Source: Anoxybacillus sp050480245 (lineage in GTDB: Bacteria > Bacillota > Bacilli > Bacillales > Anoxybacillaceae). Taken from it: 64,000 bases of DNA. Below, one piece after another: positions 50,327 through 58,878 of the stretch (position 1 is its first letter; every line of letters begins with the position of its first letter). Under the pieces are notes generated by a model, which worked only from the letters and a program-made list of their open reading frames with translations, was not told where the DNA came from and searched no databases. A program made the position numbers and the translations under genes. The DNA is taken from the NCBI GenBank assembly GCA_050480245.1, contig JBCNEQ010000063.1. The stretch is one strand, 5' to 3'.

Positions 50327-51133
50327 ATGAGTAAAAAAGAGCAAATTATTGAAGTCGCGATGAAACTGTTTGCGAAAAAAGGGTATCACGCGACATCGAT
50401 GCAAGAAATTGCCGAACATAGTCAGTTAGCAAAAGGATCGCTATACAATTACTTTAAGTCAAAAGAGGAAATTGTGTTGTCGATTTTTCAGTATCATTAC
50501 GATCAGTTGTTTCAACAATTTGCCCGTATCGCTTCTGATCGTTTGTTAACGGCACGCGAAAAATTTTTAAAACAACTTTCCTTGCAAATTGAGGCGTTTG
50601 AACAACATAAGGAAATTGTGCAAATGCATATGGGTGACCATGCTCAAAAAGTAAGTGAAGACGTTCATGCGCTCGTTTTACGTATTCGTTCCCATTTATT
50701 TGACTGGTACGTTCAATCACTTATAGATGTATACGGAGAACGTATTCGTCCCTTTGCGCTTGATTGCGCCATTATGTTAAACGGCATGTTAAAAGAATAT
50801 TTATTTTTTGCCCTTTTTGAACAGAAGCCGTTTCCTTTTCAACGGTTAGCCCCTTTTTTAATAGAGCGGCTTGACACCCTTGTCGATAGTTTGCAGCACG
50901 ACATTCCGTTGCTTAGCCACGATGCCCAAGCGCAAAAAACACGCGCACTTGCGCTTATTGAGGAGATGATCGAAGAAGCGAGCGATCATCATATGGTGGA
51001 GCTGTTGAAACAATTGAAAACAGAAGTGGAGCGAGATGAGCCGAGAAAAGCGATTGTCGATGCGTTTCTTTTATATCTACAACAAAGCAATATGCGCCAG
51101 TTTGTTCCTGCCTTACGTGCAGCGCTAGCGTAA
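50327..51133 (+). CDS. TetR/AcrR-family transcriptional regulator
   Basis: The 268-residue protein has an N-terminal TetR helix-turn-helix (about 5-50: KEQIIEVAMKLFAKKGYHATSMQEIAEHSQLAKGSLYNYFKSKEEI) and a longer-than-usual C-terminal ligand-binding part (about 60-268). It is 78 bp downstream of the RND pump gene, in the same direction. It may repress the pump through the operators at 47134-47166; that link is inference. AAGGATGAGG precedes the ATG. Confidence 0.9.
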   Translation: MSKKEQIIEVAMKLFAKKGYHATSMQEIAEHSQLAKGSLYNYFKSKEEIVLSIFQYHYDQLFQQFARIASDRLLTAREKFLKQLSLQIEAFEQHKEIVQMHMGDHAQKVSEDVHALVLRIRSHLFDWYVQSLIDVYGERIRPFALDCAIMLNGMLKEYLFFALFEQKPFPFQRLAPFLIERLDTLVDSLQHDIPLLSHDAQAQKTRALALIEEMIEEASDHHMVELLKQLKTEVERDEPRKAIVDAFLLYLQQSNMRQFVPALRAALA

Positions 51134-51150
51134 TAAAGTGAGGGAGACAA

Positions 51151-52422
51151 ATGAAAGAACCGCTTGCTTATCGTATGCGCCCGCGTACGATTGATGAAGT
51201 CATCGGACAAGACGATGTCATCGGTTCACATACAGCGCTATATCGAATGATTAAAAATGGTTATGTGCCATCGTTATTGCTTTACGGACCGCCTGGTGTT
51301 GGGAAAACATCGCTTGCTTATGCGATCGCTGGAACGGTACAACGTCCGTTTTATACGCTCAATGCGACGACGGCCGGAAAAAAAGAAATGGAAGAAATAG
51401 TGACGGATGCTCGCTTTGAAGGCAACGTTATTTTATTTATTGATGAAATTCATCGTTTCACAAAAGCGCAACAAGATTATTTATTACCACATGTCGAAAG
51501 TGGTTTGATTACCCTCATTGGTGCGACGACAGAAAATCCATTTCATTCGATTAATCCGGCTGTTCGCAGTCGCTTAGGACAAATAAAACAGTTGCAGCCA
51601 TTGACAAAAGAGAAGACGCTCGCATTATTGCACCGCGCTTTAGCCGATCGTGAACGAGGATTAGGCGATTGGCATATTGACATTAGCGATGAGGCACTTT
51701 CGATCATTGCTGAAGGGGCAAACGGAGATGCTCGAGCGGCATTGACGATTTTAGAGGAAGTCGTATATGCAACGAAACAAGGGGATCAATATGCTGTTGT
51801 GGATGTGCAAGCTGTTTTGTCTTGTGTAGAAAACAAGTCGCTAACGTATGATAAACAAGGAGATACGTATTATTCTTTACTTTCCGCTTTTCAAAAAAGT
51901 ATTCGCGGCAGTGACGTAGATGCTTCGCTTCACTATTTAGCACGGCTTCTTGAAGGTGGCGATCTTACCGCTGTTTGTCGTCGCCTTGCAGTCATTGCTT
52001 ATGAAGATATTGGATTAGCCAATCCACTAATCGGTGTGAAGGTGATGAGCGCGATCGAAGCCGCAGAGCGTCTCGGTATGCCAGAAGCACGCATTCCGCT
52101 TTCAGTCGTGACGATTGACATGTGTTTATCACCGAAATCAAATAGTGCATATAAAGCGATCGATCAAGCGCTTATAGATGTGCGAAACGGAAAAGGACAA
52201 TCGATTCCGCTTCATTTGCAAGATGCTCACTATGCGGGGGCGAAACATCTTGGACGCGGAATAGGATATAAATATCCACACGATTATCCGTACAGTTGGG
52301 TGGCACAACAATACTTACCTGACGATTTAATCGGAGTGCAATATTATCAACCGAAACAAAACGGCGAAGAAAAGCAATTCGCTTCCGTTTATGAGCGGCT
52401 CAATGAACGAAAAAAGCAGTAA
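51151..52422 (+). CDS. rarA: Replication-associated recombination protein RarA (MgsA)
   Basis: RarA is an AAA+ ATPase that acts at stalled forks and binds SSB. The 423-residue protein has Walker A GPPGVGKT (46-53), Walker B LFIDEIHR, the sensor GATTENP and the C-terminal tetramerisation domain with RRLAVIAYEDIGLANP. AGTGAGGGAG precedes the ATG. B. subtilis yrvN holds this place, before cymR. Confidence 0.95.
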   Translation: MKEPLAYRMRPRTIDEVIGQDDVIGSHTALYRMIKNGYVPSLLLYGPPGVGKTSLAYAIAGTVQRPFYTLNATTAGKKEMEEIVTDARFEGNVILFIDEIHRFTKAQQDYLLPHVESGLITLIGATTENPFHSINPAVRSRLGQIKQLQPLTKEKTLALLHRALADRERGLGDWHIDISDEALSIIAEGANGDARAALTILEEVVYATKQGDQYAVVDVQAVLSCVENKSLTYDKQGDTYYSLLSAFQKSIRGSDVDASLHYLARLLEGGDLTAVCRRLAVIAYEDIGLANPLIGVKVMSAIEAAERLGMPEARIPLSVVTIDMCLSPKSNSAYKAIDQALIDVRNGKGQSIPLHLQDAHYAGAKHLGRGIGYKYPHDYPYSWVAQQYLPDDLIGVQYYQPKQNGEEKQFASVYERLNERKKQ

Positions 52423-52448
52423 CGTTCCTTTGTTTCGTATTTTTATGT

Positions 52449-52454
52449 TATAAT
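52449..52454 (+). promoter_or_regulatory. Possible -10 box for cymR
   Basis: TATAAT at 52449-52454, 41 bp before the start; TTCCTT at 52425-52430 is a weak -35. Confidence 0.4.
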
Positions 52455-52495
52455 GGCTTGTGTTTCTTTTGACAGTGAATGAGGGGATGATTCGT

Positions 52496-52912
52496 TTGAA
52501 AATATCTACGAAAGGTCGATACGGTTTAACGATTATGATTGAGTTGGCGAAACGATATGGAGAGGGACCGATTTCATTAAAATCGATCGCTCAAATGAAT
52601 AATTTGTCGGAGCACTATTTAGAACAACTCATTTCCCCATTGCGAAACGCTGGTTTAGTGAAAAGCGTTCGCGGAGCGTATGGCGGTTACATTTTAGCAG
52701 ATGAACCATCAAAAATTACTGCGGGCGATGTTATTCGTGTGTTGGAAGGACCGCTTCAAGTCGTTGAAGAACTAGAAGATGAAGAACCAGCAAAGCGCGA
52801 ATTATGGATGCGCATTCGTGATGCGGTAAAAGAAGTGTTAGATAGCACGACGCTCGAAGACTTAGCAAGCCATACCGATGATCACGGTGACGCATATATG
52901 TTTTATATCTAG
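52496..52912 (+). CDS. cymR: Rrf2-family cysteine metabolism repressor CymR
   Basis: CymR, with CysK as co-repressor in B. subtilis, controls sulfur and cysteine genes. The 138-residue protein has the winged helix MKISTKGRYGLTIMIELAK...LSEHYLEQLISPLRNAGLVKSVRGAYGGY and no cysteines, unlike the Fe-S member IscR. The TTG at 52496 gives exactly the known length and has AGGGGAT 7 bp upstream. Next to it lie a cysteine desulfurase and the tRNA thiolase gene, matching its sulfur role. Confidence 0.94.
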   Translation: MKISTKGRYGLTIMIELAKRYGEGPISLKSIAQMNNLSEHYLEQLISPLRNAGLVKSVRGAYGGYILADEPSKITAGDVIRVLEGPLQVVEELEDEEPAKRELWMRIRDAVKEVLDSTTLEDLASHTDDHGDAYMFYI

Positions 52913-52927
52913 GAAAGGAGAATGTAT

Positions 52928-54073
52928 TTGGAACGCATTTATTTAGATCACGCAGCTACGTCTCCTGTTCATCCACAAGTCGTAGAGGCGATGATTCCAT
53001 ATATGACGACATATTTTGGGAACCCATCAAGCATTCATTCTTTCGGACGTGAAAGTCGCCGCGCGCTTGACGAGGCACGGGAGGCCATTGCAAAAACGAT
53101 TGGAGCAAAAGCAAACGAAATCATTTTTACAAGCGGTGGAACGGAAGCCGATAATTTAGCGATCATCGGCGTAGCGATGGCGAATCGCGAGAAAGGTCGT
53201 CATATCATTACAACGTGTGTGGAACATCATGCCGTATTAAATACGTGCAAATATTTACAAAAACAAGGATTTGATGTGACGTATTTGCCTGTTGATGAGT
53301 ATGGCATCATTTCTGTTGAACAAGTAAAAAGCGCTTTGCGCGATGATACAGTTCTTGTCTCTATCATGTTTGGCAACAATGAAACAGGTGTGTTGCAACC
53401 AATTCATGATATCGGTCAATTGCTTCATGACCACGATGTGTATTTTCATACGGATGCAGTACAAGCGTATGGTCTCGTTCCGATTGATGTGCGTGAACTT
53501 GGCATTGATTTACTTTCCGTATCCAGCCATAAAATTAATGGGCCAAAAGGAGTAGGCTTTTTATATGTGCGTGAAGGCGTTCGACTTGCCCCGCACATAT
53601 ACGGAGGGGAACAAGAGCGGAAGCGGCGAGCAGGAACAGAAAATGTACCAGGTATTGTCGGATTACAAAAAGCAGCTGAACTCGCTCAACAAATGATGGC
53701 TGACAAACGAGCGTTGTACGAACAGTTTCAACGCATCATGTTGACGACATTTGAACAAGAAGGGATTCATTACGCGGTAAACGGTCATGAAACAAATCGT
53801 TTGCCACATGTATTAAATGTTGCGTTTTTCGGCACAAATGTAGAAGCGTTGCTTGTCAATTTAGATTTAGCGGGCATTGCAGCGTCGAGCGGATCGGCAT
53901 GTACGGCTGGTTCCATTGATCCGTCACATGTATTAGTGACGATGTACGGAAATGATTCCGAACGCATTCGTTCTTCTGTTCGTTTCAGCTTTGGATATGG
54001 CAATACGATTGAACAAGTGGAACGTGCCGCATATGAAATTGCAAAAATTGTGAAGCGACTAACAAAAGCGTGA
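52928..54073 (+). CDS. iscS: Cysteine desulfurase (YrvO/IscS type)
   Basis: This PLP enzyme takes sulfur from cysteine and passes it to MnmA for tRNA thiolation; in B. subtilis YrvO does so. The 381-residue protein has the PLP motif SVSSHKINGPKGVG and the catalytic cysteine loop SSGSACTAGSIDPS. TTG at 52928 is 8 bp after AAAGGAG; ATG at 52922 is only 2 bp away. It overlaps any early mnmA frame and is followed by mnmA 14 bp later. It is a paralogue of the nad-linked enzyme at 15737. Confidence 0.92.
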   Translation: MERIYLDHAATSPVHPQVVEAMIPYMTTYFGNPSSIHSFGRESRRALDEAREAIAKTIGAKANEIIFTSGGTEADNLAIIGVAMANREKGRHIITTCVEHHAVLNTCKYLQKQGFDVTYLPVDEYGIISVEQVKSALRDDTVLVSIMFGNNETGVLQPIHDIGQLLHDHDVYFHTDAVQAYGLVPIDVRELGIDLLSVSSHKINGPKGVGFLYVREGVRLAPHIYGGEQERKRRAGTENVPGIVGLQKAAELAQQMMADKRALYEQFQRIMLTTFEQEGIHYAVNGHETNRLPHVLNVAFFGTNVEALLVNLDLAGIAASSGSACTAGSIDPSHVLVTMYGNDSERIRSSVRFSFGYGNTIEQVERAAYEIAKIVKRLTKA

Positions 54074-54087
54074 AAGGGGTGAAAACG

Positions 54088-55185
54088 ATGGCAAGAGTTG
54101 TTGTTGGAATGTCGGGTGGGGTCGACTCATCTGTTGCCGCCCTTTTATTAAAACAACAAGGGTACGATGTCATCGGCATTTTTATGAAAAACTGGGACGA
54201 CACCGATGAAAACGGTGTATGTACCGCAACGGAAGATTACGAAGATGTCGTGCGTGTTTGCAACCAAATTGGTATTCCGTATTATGCGGTCAACTTCGAA
54301 AAGCAATATTGGGAAAAAGTATTTACGTACTTTTTAGACGAATATAAAGCAGGGCGTACGCCAAATCCAGATGTGATGTGCAATAAAGAAATTAAGTTTA
54401 AAGCATTTTTAGAACATGCGATGGCGCTTGGAGCGGACTATTTAGCGACAGGACATTATGCCCGCGTTGCCTATCGCGATGGAGAATATCAATTGTTGCG
54501 CGGATTAGATGCAAACAAAGATCAAACGTATTTTTTAAATCAGCTCGGGCAAGCACAATTATCAAAAGTGTTGTTTCCAATCGGCGAATTACAAAAAGCG
54601 CAAGTACGTGAAATAGCGAAAGAAGCCGGACTTGCGACAGCAGGAAAAAAAGATAGCACCGGCATTTGTTTCATCGGTGAACGCAATTTTAAACAGTTTT
54701 TAAGCAATTATTTACCTGCCCAACCTGGTCAAATGCAAACGCTCGATGGAGAAGTAAAAGGTACGCACGATGGCTTAATGTACTATACGATCGGACAACG
54801 CCACGGACTTGGTATTGGTGGTAGCGGAGAGCCTTGGTTCGTTGTTGGGAAAAATTTAAAAGACAACATTTTATACGTTGCACAAGGATTTGATAACGAA
54901 TTGCTTTATTCTGATGCAATTATTGCAACGAACGTCAATTGGGTCAGCGATCGAAAACCGAATGAACCGATTGCTTGTACAGCGAAATTCCGTTATCGTC
55001 AACCAGATGTACCGGTAACAGTAGAAATGATCGATGAGACGACAGCGCGTGTGTCATTTGAGCAGCGCGTGCGCGCAGTGACTCCAGGTCAAGCGGTCGT
55101 TTTCTACAACGGTGAACAATGTCTCGGTGGCGGAACGATCGATCAAGTCTTTCGCGATGGAGAAAAACTCACATACGTTGGTTAA
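54088..55185 (+). CDS. mnmA: tRNA-specific 2-thiouridylase MnmA
   Basis: MnmA thiolates U34 of tRNA-Lys, -Glu and -Gln. The 365-residue protein has the PP-loop SGGVDSS (9-15), the catalytic cysteines C98 (PDVMCNKEIKF) and C194 (GICFIGE), and the C-terminal beta-barrel domains. ATG at 54088 has AAGGGGTG 7 bp upstream; an ATG at 54070 overlaps the upstream stop. It sits directly after its sulfur donor. Confidence 0.96.
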   Translation: MARVVVGMSGGVDSSVAALLLKQQGYDVIGIFMKNWDDTDENGVCTATEDYEDVVRVCNQIGIPYYAVNFEKQYWEKVFTYFLDEYKAGRTPNPDVMCNKEIKFKAFLEHAMALGADYLATGHYARVAYRDGEYQLLRGLDANKDQTYFLNQLGQAQLSKVLFPIGELQKAQVREIAKEAGLATAGKKDSTGICFIGERNFKQFLSNYLPAQPGQMQTLDGEVKGTHDGLMYYTIGQRHGLGIGGSGEPWFVVGKNLKDNILYVAQGFDNELLYSDAIIATNVNWVSDRKPNEPIACTAKFRYRQPDVPVTVEMIDETTARVSFEQRVRAVTPGQAVVFYNGEQCLGGGTIDQVFRDGEKLTYVG

Positions 55186-55220
55186 CCTTCAACTCAACAG
55201 ACGAGTTGAAGGCTTTTTTG
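55186..55220 (+). terminator. Intrinsic terminator after mnmA
   Basis: CCTTCAACTC (55186-55195) pairs perfectly with GAGTTGAAGG (55203-55212), followed by TTTTTT. Confidence 0.9.
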
Positions 55221-55248
55221 TTATAATATTGAATATGAGGTGATAGAG

Positions 55249-55905
55249 ATGGATTACAATGCGCAAGGCATTCAATATATGCAGCAAGGAAAATATGAAG
55301 AAGCGGTCAAATGCTTCCATGAAGCGATTGAACAACAGCCGAACAACCCTGTTGGGTACATTAATTTTGGGAACGTATTAGCAGCGGTCGGAGAAGAAGA
55401 AAAAGCGATACGCTTTTTTCACAAGGCGCTTGAGCTTGATGAAAAAGCCGCAACCGCATATTACGGACTCGGATCGATTTATTACAATCGCCAGCAATTC
55501 GATCGCGCAAAAGAGCAATTTGAGCGAGCGATTCAAGCAGGATTAACGGATGGCGATGTGTTTTTTATGCTTGGCATGTCGCTCATGTATTTAGAGCAAC
55601 CACGTTTAGCGATGCCGTATTTTCAGCGGGCAGTAGAATTAAACGAGCGCGATGTGGAAGCGACGTTTCAGCTTGGGCTTTGCTTAGCACAATTGCAGTT
55701 TGTGGATGAAGCGATGACATATTTTGAACGGACGATTCATTTAAACGAGCAACATGCGGATGCGTATTACAATTTAGGTGTGGCCTATGCATACAAAGAC
55801 GATCCGAAAACCGCACATGCGATGTTTGAAAAGGCGCTTGCCATTCAGCCCGATCACTTGTTAGCAGGTCACGGGAAAAAGCTAATGGAACGGGCATTGC
55901 AATAA
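55249..55905 (+). CDS. TPR repeat protein (YrrB-like)
   Basis: The 218-residue protein is built from about six tetratricopeptide repeats (such as GKYEEAVKCFHEAIEQQPNNPVGYINFGNVL and TAYYGLGSIYYNRQQFDRAKEQFERAI). TPR arrays form a curved scaffold for protein binding. B. subtilis yrrB occupies the same place and may join tRNA modification complexes, but the partner is not known here. ATG at 55249 is 8 bp after GAGG. TATAAT at 55222-55227 may be a -10. Confidence 0.87.
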   Translation: MDYNAQGIQYMQQGKYEEAVKCFHEAIEQQPNNPVGYINFGNVLAAVGEEEKAIRFFHKALELDEKAATAYYGLGSIYYNRQQFDRAKEQFERAIQAGLTDGDVFFMLGMSLMYLEQPRLAMPYFQRAVELNERDVEATFQLGLCLAQLQFVDEAMTYFERTIHLNEQHADAYYNLGVAYAYKDDPKTAHAMFEKALAIQPDHLLAGHGKKLMERALQ

Positions 55906-55923
55906 AAAAAGGGGGAGATGGGG

Positions 55924-58272
55924 TTGCAACAACAGTTAGACTTAGACGGACGATCGTTTATTAAAGGCGTCCATGTCGGTACAATTTTTCATAACGAAGA
56001 CAATTTATATTCTGTCATTCGTGTGCGTGTGGAAGAAACAAATGAAGCGCATATAGAAAAAGATGTTGTTGTGACAGGCTATTTCCCTTTGCTGGGCGAG
56101 TATGATACATATACGTTTTTTGGCTCATTTAAAGAACATCCGCGCTTTGGGAAACAATATGTTGTCGATCATTTTCGAAAAGAGTTTCCTGAAACGAAAG
56201 AAGGAGTGATTCAATATTTATCGGGCGGAATGTTTAAAGGGATTGGTAAAAAAACAGCAACCGCCATCGTTGAAACGTTAGGGGAGCGAGCGATTTCAAA
56301 AATATTAGAAGATCCCGACGTGCTTGCGAACGTACCGAAGCTAACAAAAGCAAAGGCGAAGCAGCTATATGAGACGTTGCGCGAACATGAAGGATTAGAA
56401 CAAATTATGATCGCTTTGTCGCAATTTGGGTTTGGACCTCAATTATCGATGAAAATTTATCAAGTGTACAAAGATGAAACGTTACAAATCATTCGCACAA
56501 ATCCGTATCAACTCGTGGAAGATGTTGAAGGAATCGGATTTGGACGTGCAGATGATCTCGGCTTGCAGCTTGGCATTTCTGGTAATCATCCCGATCGTAT
56601 TCGGGCAGGTTGTTTATACGTCATTGAACAACATTGCATGCAGGAAGGACATGTGTATATGACGTATGAACAGCTGCTTACAGAAGTAAAACAACTGTTA
56701 GAAGCAAAACGTCAAGAACTTGTCGACGTCGCTTGCATTTCCCGTGAAATGGTCCATTTATCTGAAGAAGGGAAGTTAATTGTTGAAGAAGATCGTTTTT
56801 ACATCCCTTCGTTATATTTTGCGGAAAAAGGCATCGTGTCAAACGTCAAGCGGCTATTGCAACAATCCGATATGTCAACATTTTCTGAAGCCGAATTTTT
56901 ACTAGCGCTTGGTGAATGGGAAGAAGAAGCAAACATTCAATATTCGCAAAAACAAAAAGAGGCGATTCAACAAGCGCTTTGTTCCCCGTTGTTCATTTTA
57001 ACAGGCGGACCAGGGACAGGAAAAACGACGGTCATTAACGGCATCGTTCATTTATTCGCCAAGTTGCACGGGCTGTCGCTTGATCCTGTTAGCTATGATG
57101 CGGACGAGCCGTTTCCCATTTTACTTGCTGCTCCAACCGGACGAGCAGCGAAGCGAATGACGGAATCGACTGGCTTGCCGGCGATGACGATCCATCGTTT
57201 GCTCGGCTGGAGTGGTGACGGGTTTCAACGCGGGGAAGACGAACCGATTTACGGAAAGTTGTTAATCGTCGATGAAATGTCAATGGTCGATACATGGCTG
57301 GCGAATCAGTTGTTAAAGTCTGTTCCATCAACGATGCAAGTCATTTTTGTTGGCGATGAAGACCAATTACCGTCTGTCGGACCGGGACAAGTGTTAAAAG
57401 ACTTACTTCGTGCCAACGTCATTCCGACCGTTCGCTTAACAGACATTTATCGTCAGGCAGAAGGTTCGTCGATCATTTCGCTTGCTCATGCGATTAAAGA
57501 TGGAAACATTCCACATGATTTGACGATCCCTCAAAAAGACCGCTCGTTTATTCGTTGTACGAGTGCCCAAGTCGTTGACGTTGTAAAAAAAGTAGCTGAA
57601 AATGCGAAGCAAAAAGGGTATCGGGCGAAGGATGTTCAAGTGCTCGCACCGATGTACCGCGGTCATGCGGGAATTGATCGACTCAATGAGACGCTACAAC
57701 AATTATTTAATCCAAAACACGAAAATAAACGAGAGCTTACTTTTGGTGATGTCGTTTATCGTGTAGGGGATAAAGTATTGCAGTTGGTCAATCAGCCGGA
57801 TGAAAACGTATTTAATGGAGACATCGGCGAGATTGTTGCCATTTTTTATGCAAATGAAAATGTGGAAAAACAAGATCTCGTCGTCGTTTCGTTTGATGGA
57901 AATGAAGTGACGTATCCGAAACAGGAATTGCACCAAATTACGCACGCATATTGTTGTTCGATTCATAAATCGCAAGGAAGCGAATTTCCGATCGTCATTT
58001 TGCCTGTTGTAAAAAGTTATTATCGCATGCTTCGGCGCAATTTATTATACACAGCCATTACGCGCAGTAAGCAATATTTAATTTTATGTGGTGAAGAAGA
58101 AGCGTTCCAACTCGGGGTCATGCGAACAGATGACGGAACGAGACAAACGACGTTATACGAAAAATTAACAGCGATCATTTCGCCTGAACAACAGTTACTT
58201 CCGATGGAAGATGCAAACATCGGAATGGAAGGTGTTACCCCGTATGACTTTATGGAAAATGACGCAACATAA
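55924..58272 (+). CDS. recD2: RecD2-type SF1B DNA helicase
   Basis: RecD2 (YrrC) is a 5'-3' helicase unrelated to any RecBC complex. The 782-residue protein has a long N-terminal region with helix-hairpin-helix motifs (FKGIGKKTATAIVETLG), Walker A TGGPGTGKTT (about 359-368), Walker B DEMSMVDTW, and a UvrD_C_2 end with HAYCCSIHKSQGSEF. TTG at 55924 is 7 bp after AAGGGGGAG; ATG at 55918 is too close. In B. subtilis RecD2 affects repair and fork progression. Confidence 0.93.
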   Translation: MQQQLDLDGRSFIKGVHVGTIFHNEDNLYSVIRVRVEETNEAHIEKDVVVTGYFPLLGEYDTYTFFGSFKEHPRFGKQYVVDHFRKEFPETKEGVIQYLSGGMFKGIGKKTATAIVETLGERAISKILEDPDVLANVPKLTKAKAKQLYETLREHEGLEQIMIALSQFGFGPQLSMKIYQVYKDETLQIIRTNPYQLVEDVEGIGFGRADDLGLQLGISGNHPDRIRAGCLYVIEQHCMQEGHVYMTYEQLLTEVKQLLEAKRQELVDVACISREMVHLSEEGKLIVEEDRFYIPSLYFAEKGIVSNVKRLLQQSDMSTFSEAEFLLALGEWEEEANIQYSQKQKEAIQQALCSPLFILTGGPGTGKTTVINGIVHLFAKLHGLSLDPVSYDADEPFPILLAAPTGRAAKRMTESTGLPAMTIHRLLGWSGDGFQRGEDEPIYGKLLIVDEMSMVDTWLANQLLKSVPSTMQVIFVGDEDQLPSVGPGQVLKDLLRANVIPTVRLTDIYRQAEGSSIISLAHAIKDGNIPHDLTIPQKDRSFIRCTSAQVVDVVKKVAENAKQKGYRAKDVQVLAPMYRGHAGIDRLNETLQQLFNPKHENKRELTFGDVVYRVGDKVLQLVNQPDENVFNGDIGEIVAIFYANENVEKQDLVVVSFDGNEVTYPKQELHQITHAYCCSIHKSQGSEFPIVILPVVKSYYRMLRRNLLYTAITRSKQYLILCGEEEAFQLGVMRTDDGTRQTTLYEKLTAIISPEQQLLPMEDANIGMEGVTPYDFMENDAT

Positions 58273-58374
58273 TGATGGACACACACATATCGGCACGCTT
58301 CTTTTTCAATGATGTATGTTTTCGTAAAAAAATGACAAAGATAGAAGAAAAAATAAAAAGGAGCGTGCCTTTTT

Positions 58375-58566
58375 ATGTTAAAGTGTCCGAACTGTCAAAG
58401 CAAAGATTTAGGAAAAATCGGCGTCAATCAATATTATTGCTGGAATTGCTTTATTGAGCTAACCGTTCAAAAAGGAATGATTTATACGCACCAAGTCGAA
58501 GAAGATGGAACGCTTAGCTCGCTTGACGATTTGTTTAGCGAACACGAACGAACTTTGCTTTCGTAA
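58375..58566 (+). CDS. Small zinc-ribbon protein (YrzR-like)
   Basis: The 63-residue protein has two CxxC pairs (C4xxC7, C22xxC25; CPNCQSKDLG and YYCWNCFIE), a probable zinc ribbon, and an acidic C-terminal tail. No function is known. A small gene at this place in B. subtilis (yrzR) looks similar. AAAAGGAGC precedes the ATG. The 102-bp gap before it has no clear promoter. The next gene is equally small. Confidence 0.78.
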   Translation: MLKCPNCQSKDLGKIGVNQYYCWNCFIELTVQKGMIYTHQVEEDGTLSSLDDLFSEHERTLLS

Positions 58567-58582
58567 TGAAAGGAGAATGACG

Positions 58583-58717
58583 ATGAATCGAACAATCGCT
58601 TCTTTAATTGCGATCGGTGCAGGAGTGGCAGCGTATCAATTAGCGCAACGAAACGGTGGCATGAACATGCGCAACGTGAGAAAAGTCGGCAAAAAAATGT
58701 TGCGTCCATTTATGTAG
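58583..58717 (+). CDS. 44-residue DUF3918-like membrane protein (YrzQ-like)
   Basis: A tiny protein (MNRTIASLIAIGAGVAAYQLAQRNGG...) with one hydrophobic helix at 4-22 followed by a basic tail (RKVGKKMLRPFM), resembling DUF3918/YrzQ. ATG at 58583 is 7 bp after AGGAG; ATG at 58577 is 1 bp away. It follows the zinc-ribbon gene by 16 bp, so they share a message. Function unknown. The transcript ends in the repeat-terminator array at 58725. Confidence 0.7.
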   Translation: MNRTIASLIAIGAGVAAYQLAQRNGGMNMRNVRKVGKKMLRPFM

Positions 58718-58724
58718 CGAAGAA

Positions 58725-58814
58725 CGGCAATCTCATTTGAGGCGGCAATCTCATTTGAGGCGGCAATCTCATTTGAGGCGGCAATCTCATTTGAGGCGGC
58801 AATCTCATTTGAGG
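58725..58814 (+). repeat. Five tandem 18-bp repeats forming the terminator 5' arm
   Basis: CGGCAATCTCATTTGAGG is repeated five times without change (58725-58742, 58743-58760, 58761-58778, 58779-58796, 58797-58814). Each unit has the small dyad CTCA-TT-TGAG. The last copy is the 5' arm of the terminator at 58797-58826. Confidence 0.95.
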
Positions 58815-58826
58815 TTGCCGTTTTTT
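58797..58826 (+). terminator. Intrinsic terminator after the small-gene pair
   Basis: CGGCAA...CTCA pairs with TGAG...TTGCCG (58809-58820), followed by TTTTTT. The other four repeat copies upstream could compete for the same 3' arm. Confidence 0.85.
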
Positions 58827-58878
58827 GTATAACATCTTCTATTTGTCCTCACACTATAGAAGTAAGGGAGGGATTAGT

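Noticed and set aside
58725..58814. Direct repeats as a possible CRISPR array
   Set aside because: The 18-bp units are contiguous with no spacers, and the last one is part of a terminator; no cas genes are near.
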